Positions 42,390-50,994 of a stretch of DNA of 64,000 bases are shown here, piece after piece; positions within the stretch are counted from its first letter, which is position 1; each line of letters starts with the position of its first letter. The DNA is taken from positions 372,001 through 436,000 of the forward strand of contig NZ_WHOB01000059.1 in NCBI RefSeq assembly GCF_013141775.1, read 5' to 3'. A program made the translations under genes and the position numbers. The stretch comes from Paenibacillus phytohabitans. Its GTDB lineage: Bacteria; Bacillota; Bacilli; Paenibacillales; Paenibacillaceae. The notes under the pieces were generated by a model. That model was not told the origin of the DNA. It did not search any database and was given only the letters and a program-made list of their open reading frames with translations.

Positions 42390-42983
42390 TTATTTTTTCA
42401 GAATTCCAGCCATAAAGTCCGATACCTCTTTCGCTGCAACTGACTTAGATGATGGGCGCAGGGATGCCCGCACACGCAGACCCAGTGACAGCAGGACGAA
42501 CAACTCCGCCGTCTCATCAGGGTTCACGTTTTCTTTGATCACCCCGTGCCTTTGACCCGTTGTAATCCACTGCCTGGAGACTGATACCGACCGCTCATGA
42601 AAATGCTCAAGCACTTCCGCTACCGCCGGTTCATTCTCCTTGCCCAGCAAGTATAGAAGAACCTTATTGGTCGCTTCATGGCTGTCTTCCAATCCTGCAA
42701 GGCTCCTGGAGATGGCCAGCATCGGCCCGTCGAACGTTTTGTTAAGGCTGCCTGCCACTTCTTCCTCAAAACGTTCATTCACAGCTTCAAGCCTCTCCTC
42801 CAGCACCCAGGCAAAAATCTCATCCTTACTCTTTACATAATGGAATATTGCACCCTTCGATAATTGCGATTGCTCCATGATATCCTTTAAGGTGATCGCA
42901 TGGCAGCTTTTGACCCGCAACAATTCCTTGGTTGCATCCATTAGTTGCCGGATGGTCTGCTTCCGGCGGTCTGAGTTCTTCAT
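42390..42983 (-). CDS. TetR/AcrR-family regulator
   Basis: This 197-residue protein has an N-terminal HTH (CHAITLKDIMEQSQLSKGAIFHYVKSKDEIFAWVLEERL) and a helical C-terminal effector domain (TETRR-like GQRHGVIKENVNPDETAELFVLLSLG). The overall pattern is of the YfiR/AcrR type. A good ribosome site lies ahead of the ATG. It is in one unit with the DoxX gene downstream, which suggests autoregulation of a small membrane-stress operon. Confidence 0.9.
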   Translation of the reverse strand: MKNSDRRKQTIRQLMDATKELLRVKSCHAITLKDIMEQSQLSKGAIFHYVKSKDEIFAWVLEERLEAVNERFEEEVAGSLNKTFDGPMLAISRSLAGLEDSHEATNKVLLYLLGKENEPAVAEVLEHFHERSVSVSRQWITTGQRHGVIKENVNPDETAELFVLLSLGLRVRASLRPSSKSVAAKEVSDFMAGILKK

Positions 42984-43097
42984 GGCGATTCTCCTCCTTC
43001 GTCCTGCTTTGCTTTGACTTTAATTTATCATGATTATACATACCGACCATCGGTTTGTAAATAGAAACAAAGGCTCAGATACCCGAGACAAATAAAA

Positions 43098-43121
43098 AAG
43101 AACAGCAGCTCTGCCGTTCTT
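43098..43121 (-). terminator. Terminator of the GNAT gene
   Basis: The minus strand has a near-perfect stem AAGAACGGCAG-AG-CTGCTGTTCTT (one mismatch) followed by a six-T run. It separates the GNAT gene from the TetR unit. Confidence 0.85.
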
Positions 43122-43151
43122 GGGGACAATCAAGCCTTTCTACTCCCAGGC

Positions 43152-43700
43152 CTAATCTGTATATCTCGCCATCATATATGTACTGTAATATTTGCCGTCT
43201 GACAGGATACGGTCCTTCTTCAGTATCCCTTCAACTTCAAAACCAAGGCTTTGGTACAAGCGGATCGCCTTCTCATTGGTTTCCAGAACGCCGCTTAGAA
43301 TGATCTTGGTTATTCCGTTTGCGTCAGCCCAGGAAATGGACGCCTGCAGAAGGTTTTTACCTACTCCGAAGCCCCAATATTGTTTCAAGACTCCTACCCC
43401 GAATTCCACCTTGTGCTTAAACCGCCGAAGATCATGTCCTTCACACCGGGAATAACCAATGATTCTGCCGTCCGCTTCCGCAACCAGACATATATTCCGC
43501 GAATGGTTCGTATCCCTCTCGATAATTGTTTCAAATCCGGCTTCATCAATAAAAGCTTCTCCCGGCACCCGGTCCATATGCTCGGTCTCCCCGTCAACCT
43601 GAAGCCTTACCCCGGACAGAGACTTCGCGTCTGCCTTAACTGCTGAGCGGATCGTGTAGTTTAAACCTTTAACTTGGTATTCCTGATTATTAATGATCAT
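43152..43700 (-). CDS. GNAT-family N-acetyltransferase
   Basis: This 182-residue protein has GNAT motif A (FGVGVLKQYWGFGVGKNLLQASISWA) and the C-terminal acetyltransferase block ITKIILSGVLETNEKAIRLYQSLGFEVEGILKKD, typical of RimI/YhhY-like enzymes. The start is placed at ATG 43700, 9 nt after GGAGGGGG; the open frame continues 12 codons further into the tRNA terminator, which is unlikely to be translated. It follows directly after the tRNA-Lys/tRNA-Ala pair. Substrate unknown. Confidence 0.9.
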   Translation of the reverse strand: MIINNQEYQVKGLNYTIRSAVKADAKSLSGVRLQVDGETEHMDRVPGEAFIDEAGFETIIERDTNHSRNICLVAEADGRIIGYSRCEGHDLRRFKHKVEFGVGVLKQYWGFGVGKNLLQASISWADANGITKIILSGVLETNEKAIRLYQSLGFEVEGILKKDRILSDGKYYSTYMMARYTD

Positions 43701-43723
43701 GGAAATATCCCCCTCCAGACAAC

Positions 43724-43746
43724 AAAAAAACGGCATCTCTGCCGTT
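43724..43746 (-). terminator. Terminator of the tRNA-Ala/tRNA-Lys unit
   Basis: On the minus strand AACGGCA-GAGA-TGCCGTT is followed by a seven-T run immediately after the tRNA-Lys. Same hairpin as at 19586-19610. Confidence 0.9.
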
Positions 43747-43756
43747 TCTTCTGTGA

Positions 43757-43829
43757 TGGACTCTCAGGGGCTCGAACCCTGGACAAATAGATTAAGAGTC
43801 TACTGCTCTACCAACTGAGCTAAGAGTCC
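43757..43829 (-). tRNA. tRNA-Lys (anticodon CTT), second copy
   Basis: The 73-nt minus-strand sequence is identical to the tRNA at 19621-19693, including the non-encoded CCA. It lies 6 nt after the tRNA-Ala, so the two are probably one transcript ending at the 43724 terminator. Confidence 0.95.
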
Positions 43830-43835
43830 GTAGTA

Positions 43836-43911
43836 TGGTGGAGAATAGGGGGCTCGAACCCCTGACCTCATCGCTGCCAGCGATGCGCTCTCCCAGCTGA
43901 GCTAATTCCCC
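43836..43911 (-). tRNA. tRNA-Ala (anticodon GGC)
   Basis: A 76-nt minus-strand cloverleaf with encoded CCA. Acceptor GGGGAAT pairs with ATTCTCC (one G-T). The anticodon arm CATCG-CTGGCAG-CGATG gives anticodon GGC. The T arm is AGGGG-TTCGAGC-CCCCT. It is first in a tRNA-Ala/tRNA-Lys pair. Confidence 0.95.
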
Positions 43912-44157
43912 ATACGCTTGATTTCGAATCACATTATGTATTCTGAAATCCATTTTGAGCGGTTCGCTCAAGTCGCTTTCAAGTTGTTATGTTTCGTAGG
44001 CGACTTCTATATAATACAGAAATTCAGCATCAGTGTCAACACTTTTATAAAATTAATTAATTTCTATGCAAAGGCGCTTCACACAGAGGCCAGCCTCACA
44101 ATATCAAGGCTAGCCCCTTTATGCCAGGAATGGCACATTACCTCTTCACAAAGCCTC

Positions 44158-44634
44158 CTACAGCCCGTCCAGCTCCTCAGTCCCCTTAGAGAGTAGTCCC
44201 TTCAGTTCCTTCATAAACATGTTGATGTCCTTGAACTGGCGGTACACGGACGCGAAGCGGACGTAAGCTACCTCATCTACAGGATAGAGCTGCTCCATGA
44301 CCAGCTCGCCGATCTGGCGGCTCTCGATCTCGGCCAGGGCGATGCCGCGCAGGCTTTTCTCAACCTCGGATACGATGACTTCCAGACGCTCTACGGAAAC
44401 GGGACGCTTCTCGCAGGCACGGATGAGGCCACGGAGGATTTTGTCACGGCTGAATTCTTCGCGGCTGCCATCTTTTTTGATAACGATCAGCGGGGTCTCT
44501 TCAATCATTTCGAAGGTGGTGAAACGGCGGCTGCACAGTTCGCATTCGCGCCTGCGGCGGATTGACTTATTCTCATTGGCTGGACGGGAGTCAAGCACTT
44601 TGGTATTGGTGTGATCACAGTAAGGGCATTTCAT
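44158..44634 (-). CDS. nrdR: Transcriptional repressor NrdR
   Basis: This 158-residue protein has the NrdR zinc ribbon at the N-terminus (MKCPYCDHTNTKVLDSR and CELCSRRFTTFE, giving two CxxC pairs) followed by an ATP-cone domain (PLIVIKKDGSREEFSRDKILRGL). NrdR senses ATP/dATP and represses ribonucleotide reductase genes. I put the start at ATG 44634, which gives the canonical MKCPYC. An in-frame ATG three codons upstream and a GTG four codons upstream are closer to GAGGAAG and are alternatives. It is downstream of the coaE/polA block in orientation but separated by the spore-protein gene. Confidence 0.95.
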   Translation of the reverse strand: MKCPYCDHTNTKVLDSRPANENKSIRRRRECELCSRRFTTFEMIEETPLIVIKKDGSREEFSRDKILRGLIRACEKRPVSVERLEVIVSEVEKSLRGIALAEIESRQIGELVMEQLYPVDEVAYVRFASVYRQFKDINMFMKELKGLLSKGTEELDGL

Positions 44635-44741
44635 AAGCTTCATCACTTCCTCATAGTAAGAATGGGTATGCCCCGCTCCTGAAAAACCAGGCTCTACGGG
44701 GCTTATGTTAATTTCCAGAAATCACCGTTTATTTGTTGTTA

Positions 44742-44768
44742 TGAATATGGCAAGTCCGGCACATAATA
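44742..44768 (+). promoter_or_regulatory. Sigma-G-like promoter of the spore protein gene
   Basis: TGAATA (44742-44747), 14-nt spacer and CATAATA (44762-44768) fit the forespore sigma-G consensus closely. The gene it serves encodes an alpha/beta-type SASP 31 nt downstream. Confidence 0.75.
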
Positions 44769-44798
44769 CAGTTACCAACCGATAGGAGGTGAACAGCA

Positions 44799-45017
44799 AT
44801 GAGCCAAAACAACAGCTCCAATAACCTGGTAGCTCCAAATTCACGCGGTGCCTTGGAACAACTGAAATTCGAAGTTGCCCAAGAACTAGGTATCACCCTC
44901 TCCCCAGATGGATACCAAGGCAATAAAACATCTTACGAAAACGGTTCGATCGGTGGATACATCACTAAACGTCTTGTAACCCTGGCTGAACAGCAATTGG
45001 CAGGTCAATACAAATAA
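44799..45017 (+). CDS. Alpha/beta-type small acid-soluble spore protein
   Basis: This 72-residue protein has the two family signatures: ALEQLKFEVAQELGI, in which the GPR protease site lies, and NGSIGGYITKRLVTLAEQQL. SASPs coat forespore DNA and protect it from UV and heat. An AGGAGGTGA site precedes the ATG, a sigma-G-like promoter lies upstream, and a terminator follows at 45041-45083. It interrupts the otherwise minus-strand core block. Confidence 0.95.
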   Translation: MSQNNSSNNLVAPNSRGALEQLKFEVAQELGITLSPDGYQGNKTSYENGSIGGYITKRLVTLAEQQLAGQYK

Positions 45018-45040
45018 CCTGTCTCCATAAGCTTGCCTAA

Positions 45041-45083
45041 AGAAGTATTGAACGGCCTCCGGGCCGTTTGATGCTTCTTTTTA
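45041..45083. terminator. Bidirectional terminator between SASP and lytic transglycosylase genes
   Basis: AACGGCC-TCCG-GGCCGTT with flanking AGAAG/CTTCT pairing is followed by a T-run on the plus strand. On the minus strand it follows the transglycosylase stop and ends in ACTTCTTT, so it probably serves both convergent genes. Confidence 0.85.
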
Positions 45084-45116
45084 TGTCGGCACAAACGCAA
45101 TATTTAAAGCAGAGCC

Positions 45117-45683
45117 TCAGAATTCACTGTAGAGCTCCGTGTATTGGTCATAATAATAAATGACGCGCTGTACATAATGACGGGTCTCGCCGAACGGGAT
45201 ATCCTTCACAGACGCTTCTGTTCCGTCCCACCGGCCTTCATCCAGCCAGCTCTGTACTTTGCCGGGGCCGGCATTATAAGCGGCTATAACCGCTGTCCGG
45301 TTGCCGTCAAACTGCCGCGAAAGCGTAGACAAATACCAGGTGCCCAGTTCGATATTGGAGGATGGCTCTTCTTTTAGCCGCTCAAGCGACACATCGGGAA
45401 GCTTGGCCTTTTCCAGCGCCCACTTGGCGGTATCCGGCATCAGCTGCATCAGTCCGATCGCACCTTTTTTGGATTCGCGTCCGGTCTTGAAATTGGTCTC
45501 AACGCGGATAATCGACGCCACCAGGAACGGGTCCATCTCATAAGTAAGGCTGTGTTTGCGGATCTCATCTTTATAATGTATCGGATAAAACCAAGACATC
45601 CAATTGGTGCCCAGGAACAGGATCGCTGTAAAGCCGATAAACAGCACCAGCAGTACTCTTTTTTTGCGCAGCCACTTCATCAT
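45117..45683 (-). CDS. Membrane-anchored lytic transglycosylase (SLT domain)
   Basis: This 188-residue protein has an N-terminal TM anchor (KRVLLVLFIGFTAILFLG) and an SLT lysozyme-like domain: IIRVETNFKTGRESKKGAIGLMQLMPDTAKW with the catalytic Glu in VETNF, then AAYNAGPGKVQSWL and HYVQRVIYYYDQY. It cleaves peptidoglycan outside the membrane. The start is ATG 45683, which overlaps the coaE stop (ATGA); a second ATG follows at once and an upstream ATG lies in the coaE end. Conserved neighbour of coaE in Bacilli. Confidence 0.93.
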   Translation of the reverse strand: MMKWLRKKRVLLVLFIGFTAILFLGTNWMSWFYPIHYKDEIRKHSLTYEMDPFLVASIIRVETNFKTGRESKKGAIGLMQLMPDTAKWALEKAKLPDVSLERLKEEPSSNIELGTWYLSTLSRQFDGNRTAVIAAYNAGPGKVQSWLDEGRWDGTEASVKDIPFGETRHYVQRVIYYYDQYTELYSEF

Positions 45684-46276
45684 GAGAGGCCCAGCCTGTC
45701 CCACAGGCCGGCAACCTGCCGCTCCGTAGCTACGGGATCACCGCTGTTGTCGATCACATAGTCGGCTTTCCTGCGTTTTAGTTCGATGTCCATCTGCGAT
45801 TTCAGCCGGTTCTCGGCTTGTTCCAGCGTCATTCCGCTCCGCGCCATGAGCCGGGCCAATTGGACTCTGCGGGGCACATAGACCACAATAATCTGATCGA
45901 ATAAATTGTCCAGCTGTGATTCATAGAGCAGCGGAATATCCACAATAACCAGCCGCTGCGGATCTTCCTGATCTAACGCATACATACGGTCCTTAATTTC
46001 TGTGCGGATCGCCGGATGTGTCAGATTGTTCAAGGTCTGAAGTGCTTCCGGATCCCGGAAAACCATCTCCCCCAGCCTCGCCCGGTCCAGTGTTCCGTCC
46101 GGCTGCAGAATCGTCTCTCCAAAAGCCTGTACAGCAGCGGCCAGCACCGGATGTCCGGGGAGCATAACCTCTCTGGCGATAACGTCGGCATCCACCAGAG
46201 CAGCTCCCTTGGCGACAAACAGTGCGGACACGGTGCTTTTTCCGGAGGCAATCCCTCCGGTTAAGCCCATAATCAT
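45680..46276 (-). CDS. coaE: Dephospho-CoA kinase
   Basis: This 198-residue protein has the P-loop GLTGGIASGKSTV, the ALVDADVIARE segment and the PLLYESQLDNLFDQIIVVYVPRRVQLARLMAR region with the CoA-lid and Arg residues. It phosphorylates dephospho-CoA in the last CoA step. It lies 9 nt downstream of ytaF and overlaps the transglycosylase start. The order polA-mutM-ytaF-coaE is the classic Bacillus arrangement. Confidence 0.95.
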   Translation of the reverse strand: MIMGLTGGIASGKSTVSALFVAKGAALVDADVIAREVMLPGHPVLAAAVQAFGETILQPDGTLDRARLGEMVFRDPEALQTLNNLTHPAIRTEIKDRMYALDQEDPQRLVIVDIPLLYESQLDNLFDQIIVVYVPRRVQLARLMARSGMTLEQAENRLKSQMDIELKRRKADYVIDNSGDPVATERQVAGLWDRLGLS

Positions 46277-46285
46277 GTACTCACC

Positions 46286-47014
46286 TCATAATAGCTTCAT
46301 TATACCCATTGCAATTAATAATAACGCCGGCAGAACAGCCGCATGCTTCATCCAGTAGCTGCCTGACAATCTTAGTCCTGTCTTCATTCCCAGCAGCAGA
46401 AATGTTCCGCTGAACACTGCGATCATCAGCGAGGTTGACACCGGGCTGAACCCGAGCAGCGCAGCGCCGAGACCGGCACCGAAGGCATCCAGCGACAACG
46501 CAATGCCCAGGACCATGGCTTCCATGGAGGAAATACTCCCGGAAGCATCCATATCGGCGGAAGACGGGGTGCGGAGGATCTGAATGACTACTCCCAGATG
46601 CCGGAGCTCCAGCGAGAATACAGCCGGCTTCAGCGGTTCATCCTCTTCCCCAATCGCAGCGGCAGCAGCCGTCTCCAGCAAGGCTTGCCGGTCTGGGAGC
46701 CCCTCTCCCGCGCCCAGCTCTGCTTCCCCCTGCTCCTTCTCTTTCTGTGTCAGCATCTGGAACAGCGACCAGCAGCCCATCAAGACGAGAATAACCGCTC
46801 CGATACTGGAAGCGGCATGCGGTGAGACCACCTTGGCCAGCAGCACGCCGACCTGCATAGACACACAAATGACTACCCCCGAACAGAGCGAGATAATCAT
46901 AATTGAGAGCAAAGGAATTTTCATTTTACGCAGTCCATATGTAATGCCTACACCAAATCCGTCCAAACTAAGAGCAAACGCAAGCAGCAGCAATGACAAC
47001 AATGGGCTCAGCAC
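46286..47014 (-). CDS. ytaF: Sporulation membrane protein YtaF
   Basis: This 242-residue MntP-like membrane protein has six hydrophobic segments. The start VLSPLLSLLLLAFALSLDGFGVGITYGLRK and the later VLGIALSLDAFGAGLGAALLGF are the two family repeats with conserved SLD-FG motifs. I set the start at GTG 47014, eight nt after GGGAGG; an upstream ATG at 47086 would add 24 residues without family similarity. YtaF is widely conserved next to mutM/coaE in spore-formers; its molecular role is not settled. Confidence 0.88.
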   Translation of the reverse strand: MLSPLLSLLLLAFALSLDGFGVGITYGLRKMKIPLLSIMIISLCSGVVICVSMQVGVLLAKVVSPHAASSIGAVILVLMGCWSLFQMLTQKEKEQGEAELGAGEGLPDRQALLETAAAAAIGEEDEPLKPAVFSLELRHLGVVIQILRTPSSADMDASGSISSMEAMVLGIALSLDAFGAGLGAALLGFSPVSTSLMIAVFSGTFLLLGMKTGLRLSGSYWMKHAAVLPALLLIAMGIMKLL

Positions 47015-47199
47015 CCGCAATCCCTCCCGTGAAGAACCGGAACCTGGCAGCCTTGTTAGCCGGGATCCGTTCGCCTTAATCAGCAATCTTCACACATTAT
47101 ATGGGCGGGACGGGCAGTGAGTGCCTGCCTTTTGATGGAGCATGGACAACACCGCTTAGAATTCCCTTATAAATCCACTTCATAAGCCCGGCTGAATGC

Positions 47200-48042
47200 T
47201 TACCTTATCTGCACCGGTACAGGCTGGCAGCTCGGACAATAATGCGTGCCCCGGCCGCCGACAACACTTTTCTCAATCAACGTTCCACAGGTAGCACACG
47301 GCTGATCCTTGCGTCCGTATATGCGGTGCTGATCCTGATAGTTCCCGCTCTCCCCCTGGCCGTTGACATACGATTTCACTGAGGAGCCTCCCGCATTCAC
47401 TGCCTCTGTCAAGGTTGCAACGATCGCATGATGCAGCCTGGCCAGATGGTCCTCCGAGAGAGAGTTTGCGGTTTCTTCCGGATGAATACCGGCACGGTGC
47501 AGAGATTCATCCACATAAATATTGCCGATACCGACGATATATTCCTGATTCAGCAGCAACGGCTTAATTTTGGTGCTTCTCCGCGAGACAATCTGCTTGA
47601 AACGCTCCAGGGTGAACTCTGCATCCAGCGGTTCCTGTCCCAGCTTATTCAGCGGCTTCAGCAGCAGATCCTCACCCGGCTGGAATAGATGCATCGTTCC
47701 GAACTGGCGTACATCGGTATAACGCAGCTCCGTACCATCGGTGAAATGGAAAATCACATGAGTATGCTTGTCCAGCGGCTCGCCCTCCCGGTACACCCCG
47801 TAACGGCCCTCCATCCGCAGATGGGAGACCATCACAAGTCCATCGAAGACGAACCGCAGGAACTTGCCTCTGCGCTCAACCGTTACTACGCTATGGCCTG
47901 CCAGCATATGGGCAAAAGCCTGAATATCATCCGGCCGCTGAATAATCCGCGGCAGCCGGACGGTGACATGCTCTATCTGCTTGCCTGTAATTAAATCATT
48001 AAGTGTTCTTCTGACTGTTTCGACTTCCGGCAGTTCCGGCAT
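47200..48042 (-). CDS. mutM: Formamidopyrimidine-DNA glycosylase
   Basis: This 280-residue protein starts with the catalytic PELPEVETVRR (Pro2 nucleophile, Glu3). It has the H2TH segment (NIYVDESLHRAGIHPEETANSL) and ends with a zinc finger RKDQPCATCGTLIEKSVVGGRGTHYCPSCQ (CxxC-CxxC). It removes 8-oxoguanine and opens the lesion site. It lies between polA and ytaF on the minus strand, as in Bacillus, with about 50 nt to polA. Confidence 0.97.
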   Translation of the reverse strand: MPELPEVETVRRTLNDLITGKQIEHVTVRLPRIIQRPDDIQAFAHMLAGHSVVTVERRGKFLRFVFDGLVMVSHLRMEGRYGVYREGEPLDKHTHVIFHFTDGTELRYTDVRQFGTMHLFQPGEDLLLKPLNKLGQEPLDAEFTLERFKQIVSRRSTKIKPLLLNQEYIVGIGNIYVDESLHRAGIHPEETANSLSEDHLARLHHAIVATLTEAVNAGGSSVKSYVNGQGESGNYQDQHRIYGRKDQPCATCGTLIEKSVVGGRGTHYCPSCQPVPVQIR

Positions 48043-48093
48043 AATGGCTCACCTCCACTCCATTATACCGGATATCCAGCGGATGCGGGGAGC

Positions 48094-50766
48094 CTATTTC
48101 GCTTCATACCAGTTACTGCCAAAACTTACCTCTGCCTTCAATGGAACGGACAGCTTCAGCGCTCCGGCCATAATCTCCGGCAGCAACTGCTTCATCTGCT
48201 CCAGTTCATCTTCCGGCACCTCGAATACAAGCTCATCGTGCACCTGCAGCAGCATTCGGCTCTTCAGCCCGCGCTCGTACAGGGCCTTGTCCATGTGAAC
48301 CATTGCCAGCTTGATAATATCGGCAGCCGTTCCCTGGATCGGCGTATTCATGGCGGTACGTTCGGCGAAAGAACGCAGATTGAAGTTCTTCGCATTGATC
48401 TCCGGCAAGTAGCGGCGGCGCTCCAGCAAAGTGGTCACATACCCCTGCTTGCGTGCCTCGACCACGATATCATCCATATAGCGGCGGACACCCTTGAATA
48501 CTTCGAAATACTGCTCAATGAACTGGGCCGCTTCCTTGCGCGGAATGTTCAGGTTCTGTGACAGGCCGTAATCGCTGATGCCATACACAATCCCGAAGTT
48601 AACCGCCTTGGCGGAACGGCGCATATTGCTGTCCACCATATCGGCTGTAACGCCGAATACGTCCATCGCGGTCTTCGTGTGAATATCCATGTCTTCTACA
48701 AAAGCTTCCTTCATCCGCTCATCGCCGGAGATATGTGCCAGCACCCGCAGCTCAATCTGCGAGTAATCCGCCGCCAGAATCGACCAGCCGGGTTCGGAAG
48801 GCACGAACACCTTACGGATCTTGCGGCCTTCTTCCAGCCGGATCGGAATATTCTGCAGGTTCGGGAACTGGCTGCTGAGACGTCCCGTTGCGGCAATCGT
48901 CTGCCGGTAGAAGGTATGGACCTTGCCGGTCTCGGGCGAGATTTCCTTCAGCAGGCCTTCCACATAGGTGGATTGCAGCTTGGCAATGGAACGGTATTGC
49001 AGGATCAGGCGCACAGCGTCATGGTAAGGAGCCAGCTTCTCCAGTACCTCGGCATCGGTGGAATACCCGGTCTTCGTCTTCTTGACGACAGGCAGGCCGA
49101 GCTTCACGAACAGGATTTCCCCCAGCTGCTTCGGTGAATTGAGATTGAATTCTGTTCCGCAGATCGAATAGATTTCTCCAACCAGCCTGGAGATCTGTGC
49201 TTCGAATTCTTTGCCGAGCTCTATGAGGTCATCTTTGTTAACCGCAATACCCTGCTTCTCCATATCGGCAAGAATCCGCGAGAGCGGCATTTCCAGATCC
49301 TGAAACAGTCCGGTCATCGCGGTCTCTTCCAGCTCCTCCTGCTGCTTCTGCACGATGCCGAGCACGGTTGCGCTCTTGCGGGCTACGTGGTTTCCGAGAA
49401 TCTCAAGCTCCGGTATTCTATATTTGGCCCCTTTGCCGAATACATCTTCATCAGGCGATAAGCGGGGCAGTCCGTATTTGCTCGTGAGGTCATTCAGATT
49501 CTGGTTCGCTTCCGTCGGGTCGAGCAGATATGCGGCAAGCTGGACATCATTAGCAGCTCCGGCAAAAGCAATCCCCTGCCAATGCAGCGCCAGATCGGCA
49601 CGGTGCAGGTCATACCCGCTCTTCGGCGCTTTGTCATCGCCGAGCCAGTCCCGCAGCGGCGCCGCTGCGGCGCTCTTCAGCAGGGAAAACGGCACGAAGT
49701 AGTGCTGCTCCGGCGAAGACAGCCCGAGGCCAATGACCTCTGCACGGTGAGGATTTTCACCATTCGATTCCACATGCAGCGCCGAAATGCCCGGCAGCGC
49801 AGCAATCAGGTCAGCCAGTCCGGCTTCATCCACAATAGTGATATTAAGCGCTGCCGCTTCCACCGCTGCTGGATCTGAACTGCTGCCATCGGCTGCATGC
49901 GAATAAGCGCTCAGCGACAGGCGTTCGAGCAGGGATTTGAATTCGAGCTTAGCGAGTGCAGGACCGGCCGTATCCGTATTGATACCGCTGAAGACCATAT
50001 CCTCCCAGGCATGCGCCAGCGGAACTTCGCGGTAGATCGTCGCCAGCTTCTTGCTCATGATGGCGCTGTCAGCATGCTCCTCCAGCTTTTCCTTCATTTT
50101 GCCCTTCAGCTCACCGGTTCCGGCCAGTACCCCTTCTACTGATCCGAACTGCTGAAGCAGCTTGAGCGCTGTCTTCTCCCCTACTCCCGGCACACCGGGA
50201 ATATTGTCACTGGCATCGCCCATCAGCCCTTTCAGATCGATGATCTGCTCCGGGGTAAGATCATATTTGTCCCGGATCTGCTGCGGCCCGTACAGCTCTA
50301 CTTCCGTAACACCCTTACGGACCAGCGCGACGGTTGTATGCTCGGACGCCAGCTGCAGCATGTCCTTATCCCCGGACACAATCATCACCTGCCGCCCTGC
50401 GGCATCCGCCTCGCGGGAGATGGTGCCGATAATATCGTCGGCTTCATAGCCGCCGATCTCAAACTGCGGCACCCCTAATCCCTGCAGCAATTCCTTCAGC
50501 AGCGGGAACTGTTCGGACAATTCCGGCGGAGTTTTTTGGCGTCCGCCCTTATAATCTTCATACCCTTCATGCCGGAAGGTAATCTTCCCGGCGTCAAAGG
50601 CTACAATCATATGACTCGGCTTATGCTCTTCAATCAATCGCAGAAGCATCGTCGTGAAACCGTACACCGCATTCGTCTGCTGTCCTGCTGTATTCGTCAG
50701 CGGCGGCATCGCGAAAAACGCCCGGTAAATGATATTATTTCCATCAATCAGTATCAGCTTGTCCAC
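48094..50766 (-). CDS. polA: DNA polymerase I
   Basis: This 890-residue protein has all three blocks. The 5'-3' exonuclease block reads KLILIDGNNIIYRAFFAMPPL then VSGDKDMLQLAS and IPGVPGVGEKTALKLLQQFG. The degenerate 3'-5' exonuclease block reads SALHVESNGENPHRAEVIGLGL, lacking the DxE pair of active proofreaders. The polymerase block has ADYSQIELRVLAHISGDE, RRSAKAVNFGIVYG and LLQVHDELVFEVP. It replaces Okazaki primers and fills repair gaps. It lies between phoU and mutM, as part of the Bacillus phoPR-polA-mutM order. Proofreading is probably lost, as in related Gram-positive enzymes. Confidence 0.97.
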   Translation of the reverse strand: MDKLILIDGNNIIYRAFFAMPPLTNTAGQQTNAVYGFTTMLLRLIEEHKPSHMIVAFDAGKITFRHEGYEDYKGGRQKTPPELSEQFPLLKELLQGLGVPQFEIGGYEADDIIGTISREADAAGRQVMIVSGDKDMLQLASEHTTVALVRKGVTEVELYGPQQIRDKYDLTPEQIIDLKGLMGDASDNIPGVPGVGEKTALKLLQQFGSVEGVLAGTGELKGKMKEKLEEHADSAIMSKKLATIYREVPLAHAWEDMVFSGINTDTAGPALAKLEFKSLLERLSLSAYSHAADGSSSDPAAVEAAALNITIVDEAGLADLIAALPGISALHVESNGENPHRAEVIGLGLSSPEQHYFVPFSLLKSAAAAPLRDWLGDDKAPKSGYDLHRADLALHWQGIAFAGAANDVQLAAYLLDPTEANQNLNDLTSKYGLPRLSPDEDVFGKGAKYRIPELEILGNHVARKSATVLGIVQKQQEELEETAMTGLFQDLEMPLSRILADMEKQGIAVNKDDLIELGKEFEAQISRLVGEIYSICGTEFNLNSPKQLGEILFVKLGLPVVKKTKTGYSTDAEVLEKLAPYHDAVRLILQYRSIAKLQSTYVEGLLKEISPETGKVHTFYRQTIAATGRLSSQFPNLQNIPIRLEEGRKIRKVFVPSEPGWSILAADYSQIELRVLAHISGDERMKEAFVEDMDIHTKTAMDVFGVTADMVDSNMRRSAKAVNFGIVYGISDYGLSQNLNIPRKEAAQFIEQYFEVFKGVRRYMDDIVVEARKQGYVTTLLERRRYLPEINAKNFNLRSFAERTAMNTPIQGTAADIIKLAMVHMDKALYERGLKSRMLLQVHDELVFEVPEDELEQMKQLLPEIMAGALKLSVPLKAEVSFGSNWYEAK

Positions 50767-50944
50767 TCTAGCACCTCGCCTTTATCTTGCTTACTTCTTA
50801 TATAGTACCATATGCCCCGCACCAAGTTGAAACATAAGGATGATTGATTTTAGTGAAGCCTATTCATGAAGCCCGCCGGATTCACACGGGTCTGCAGCTT
50901 ATGGCATCCTAAGCAGGATTTCCAATCAGACGGCGCTTTAAAAC

Positions 50945-50977
50945 AAAAAAGGCAAGCCTCCGGGGATGAAGGCTTGC
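50945..50977 (-). terminator. Terminator of the pho/pst unit, after phoU
   Basis: The minus strand forms GCAAGCCT and AGGCTTGC around a 10-nt loop, followed by a six-T run, 18 nt past the phoU stop. It separates phoU from polA. Confidence 0.88.
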
Positions 50978-50994
50978 TGTCGTGCCTTATGCTT

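Noticed and set aside
44088..44120. GGCCAGCCT/AGGCTAGCC inverted repeat past the nrdR stop
   Set aside because: One mismatch and no T-run on the minus strand, so I do not call it a terminator for nrdR.
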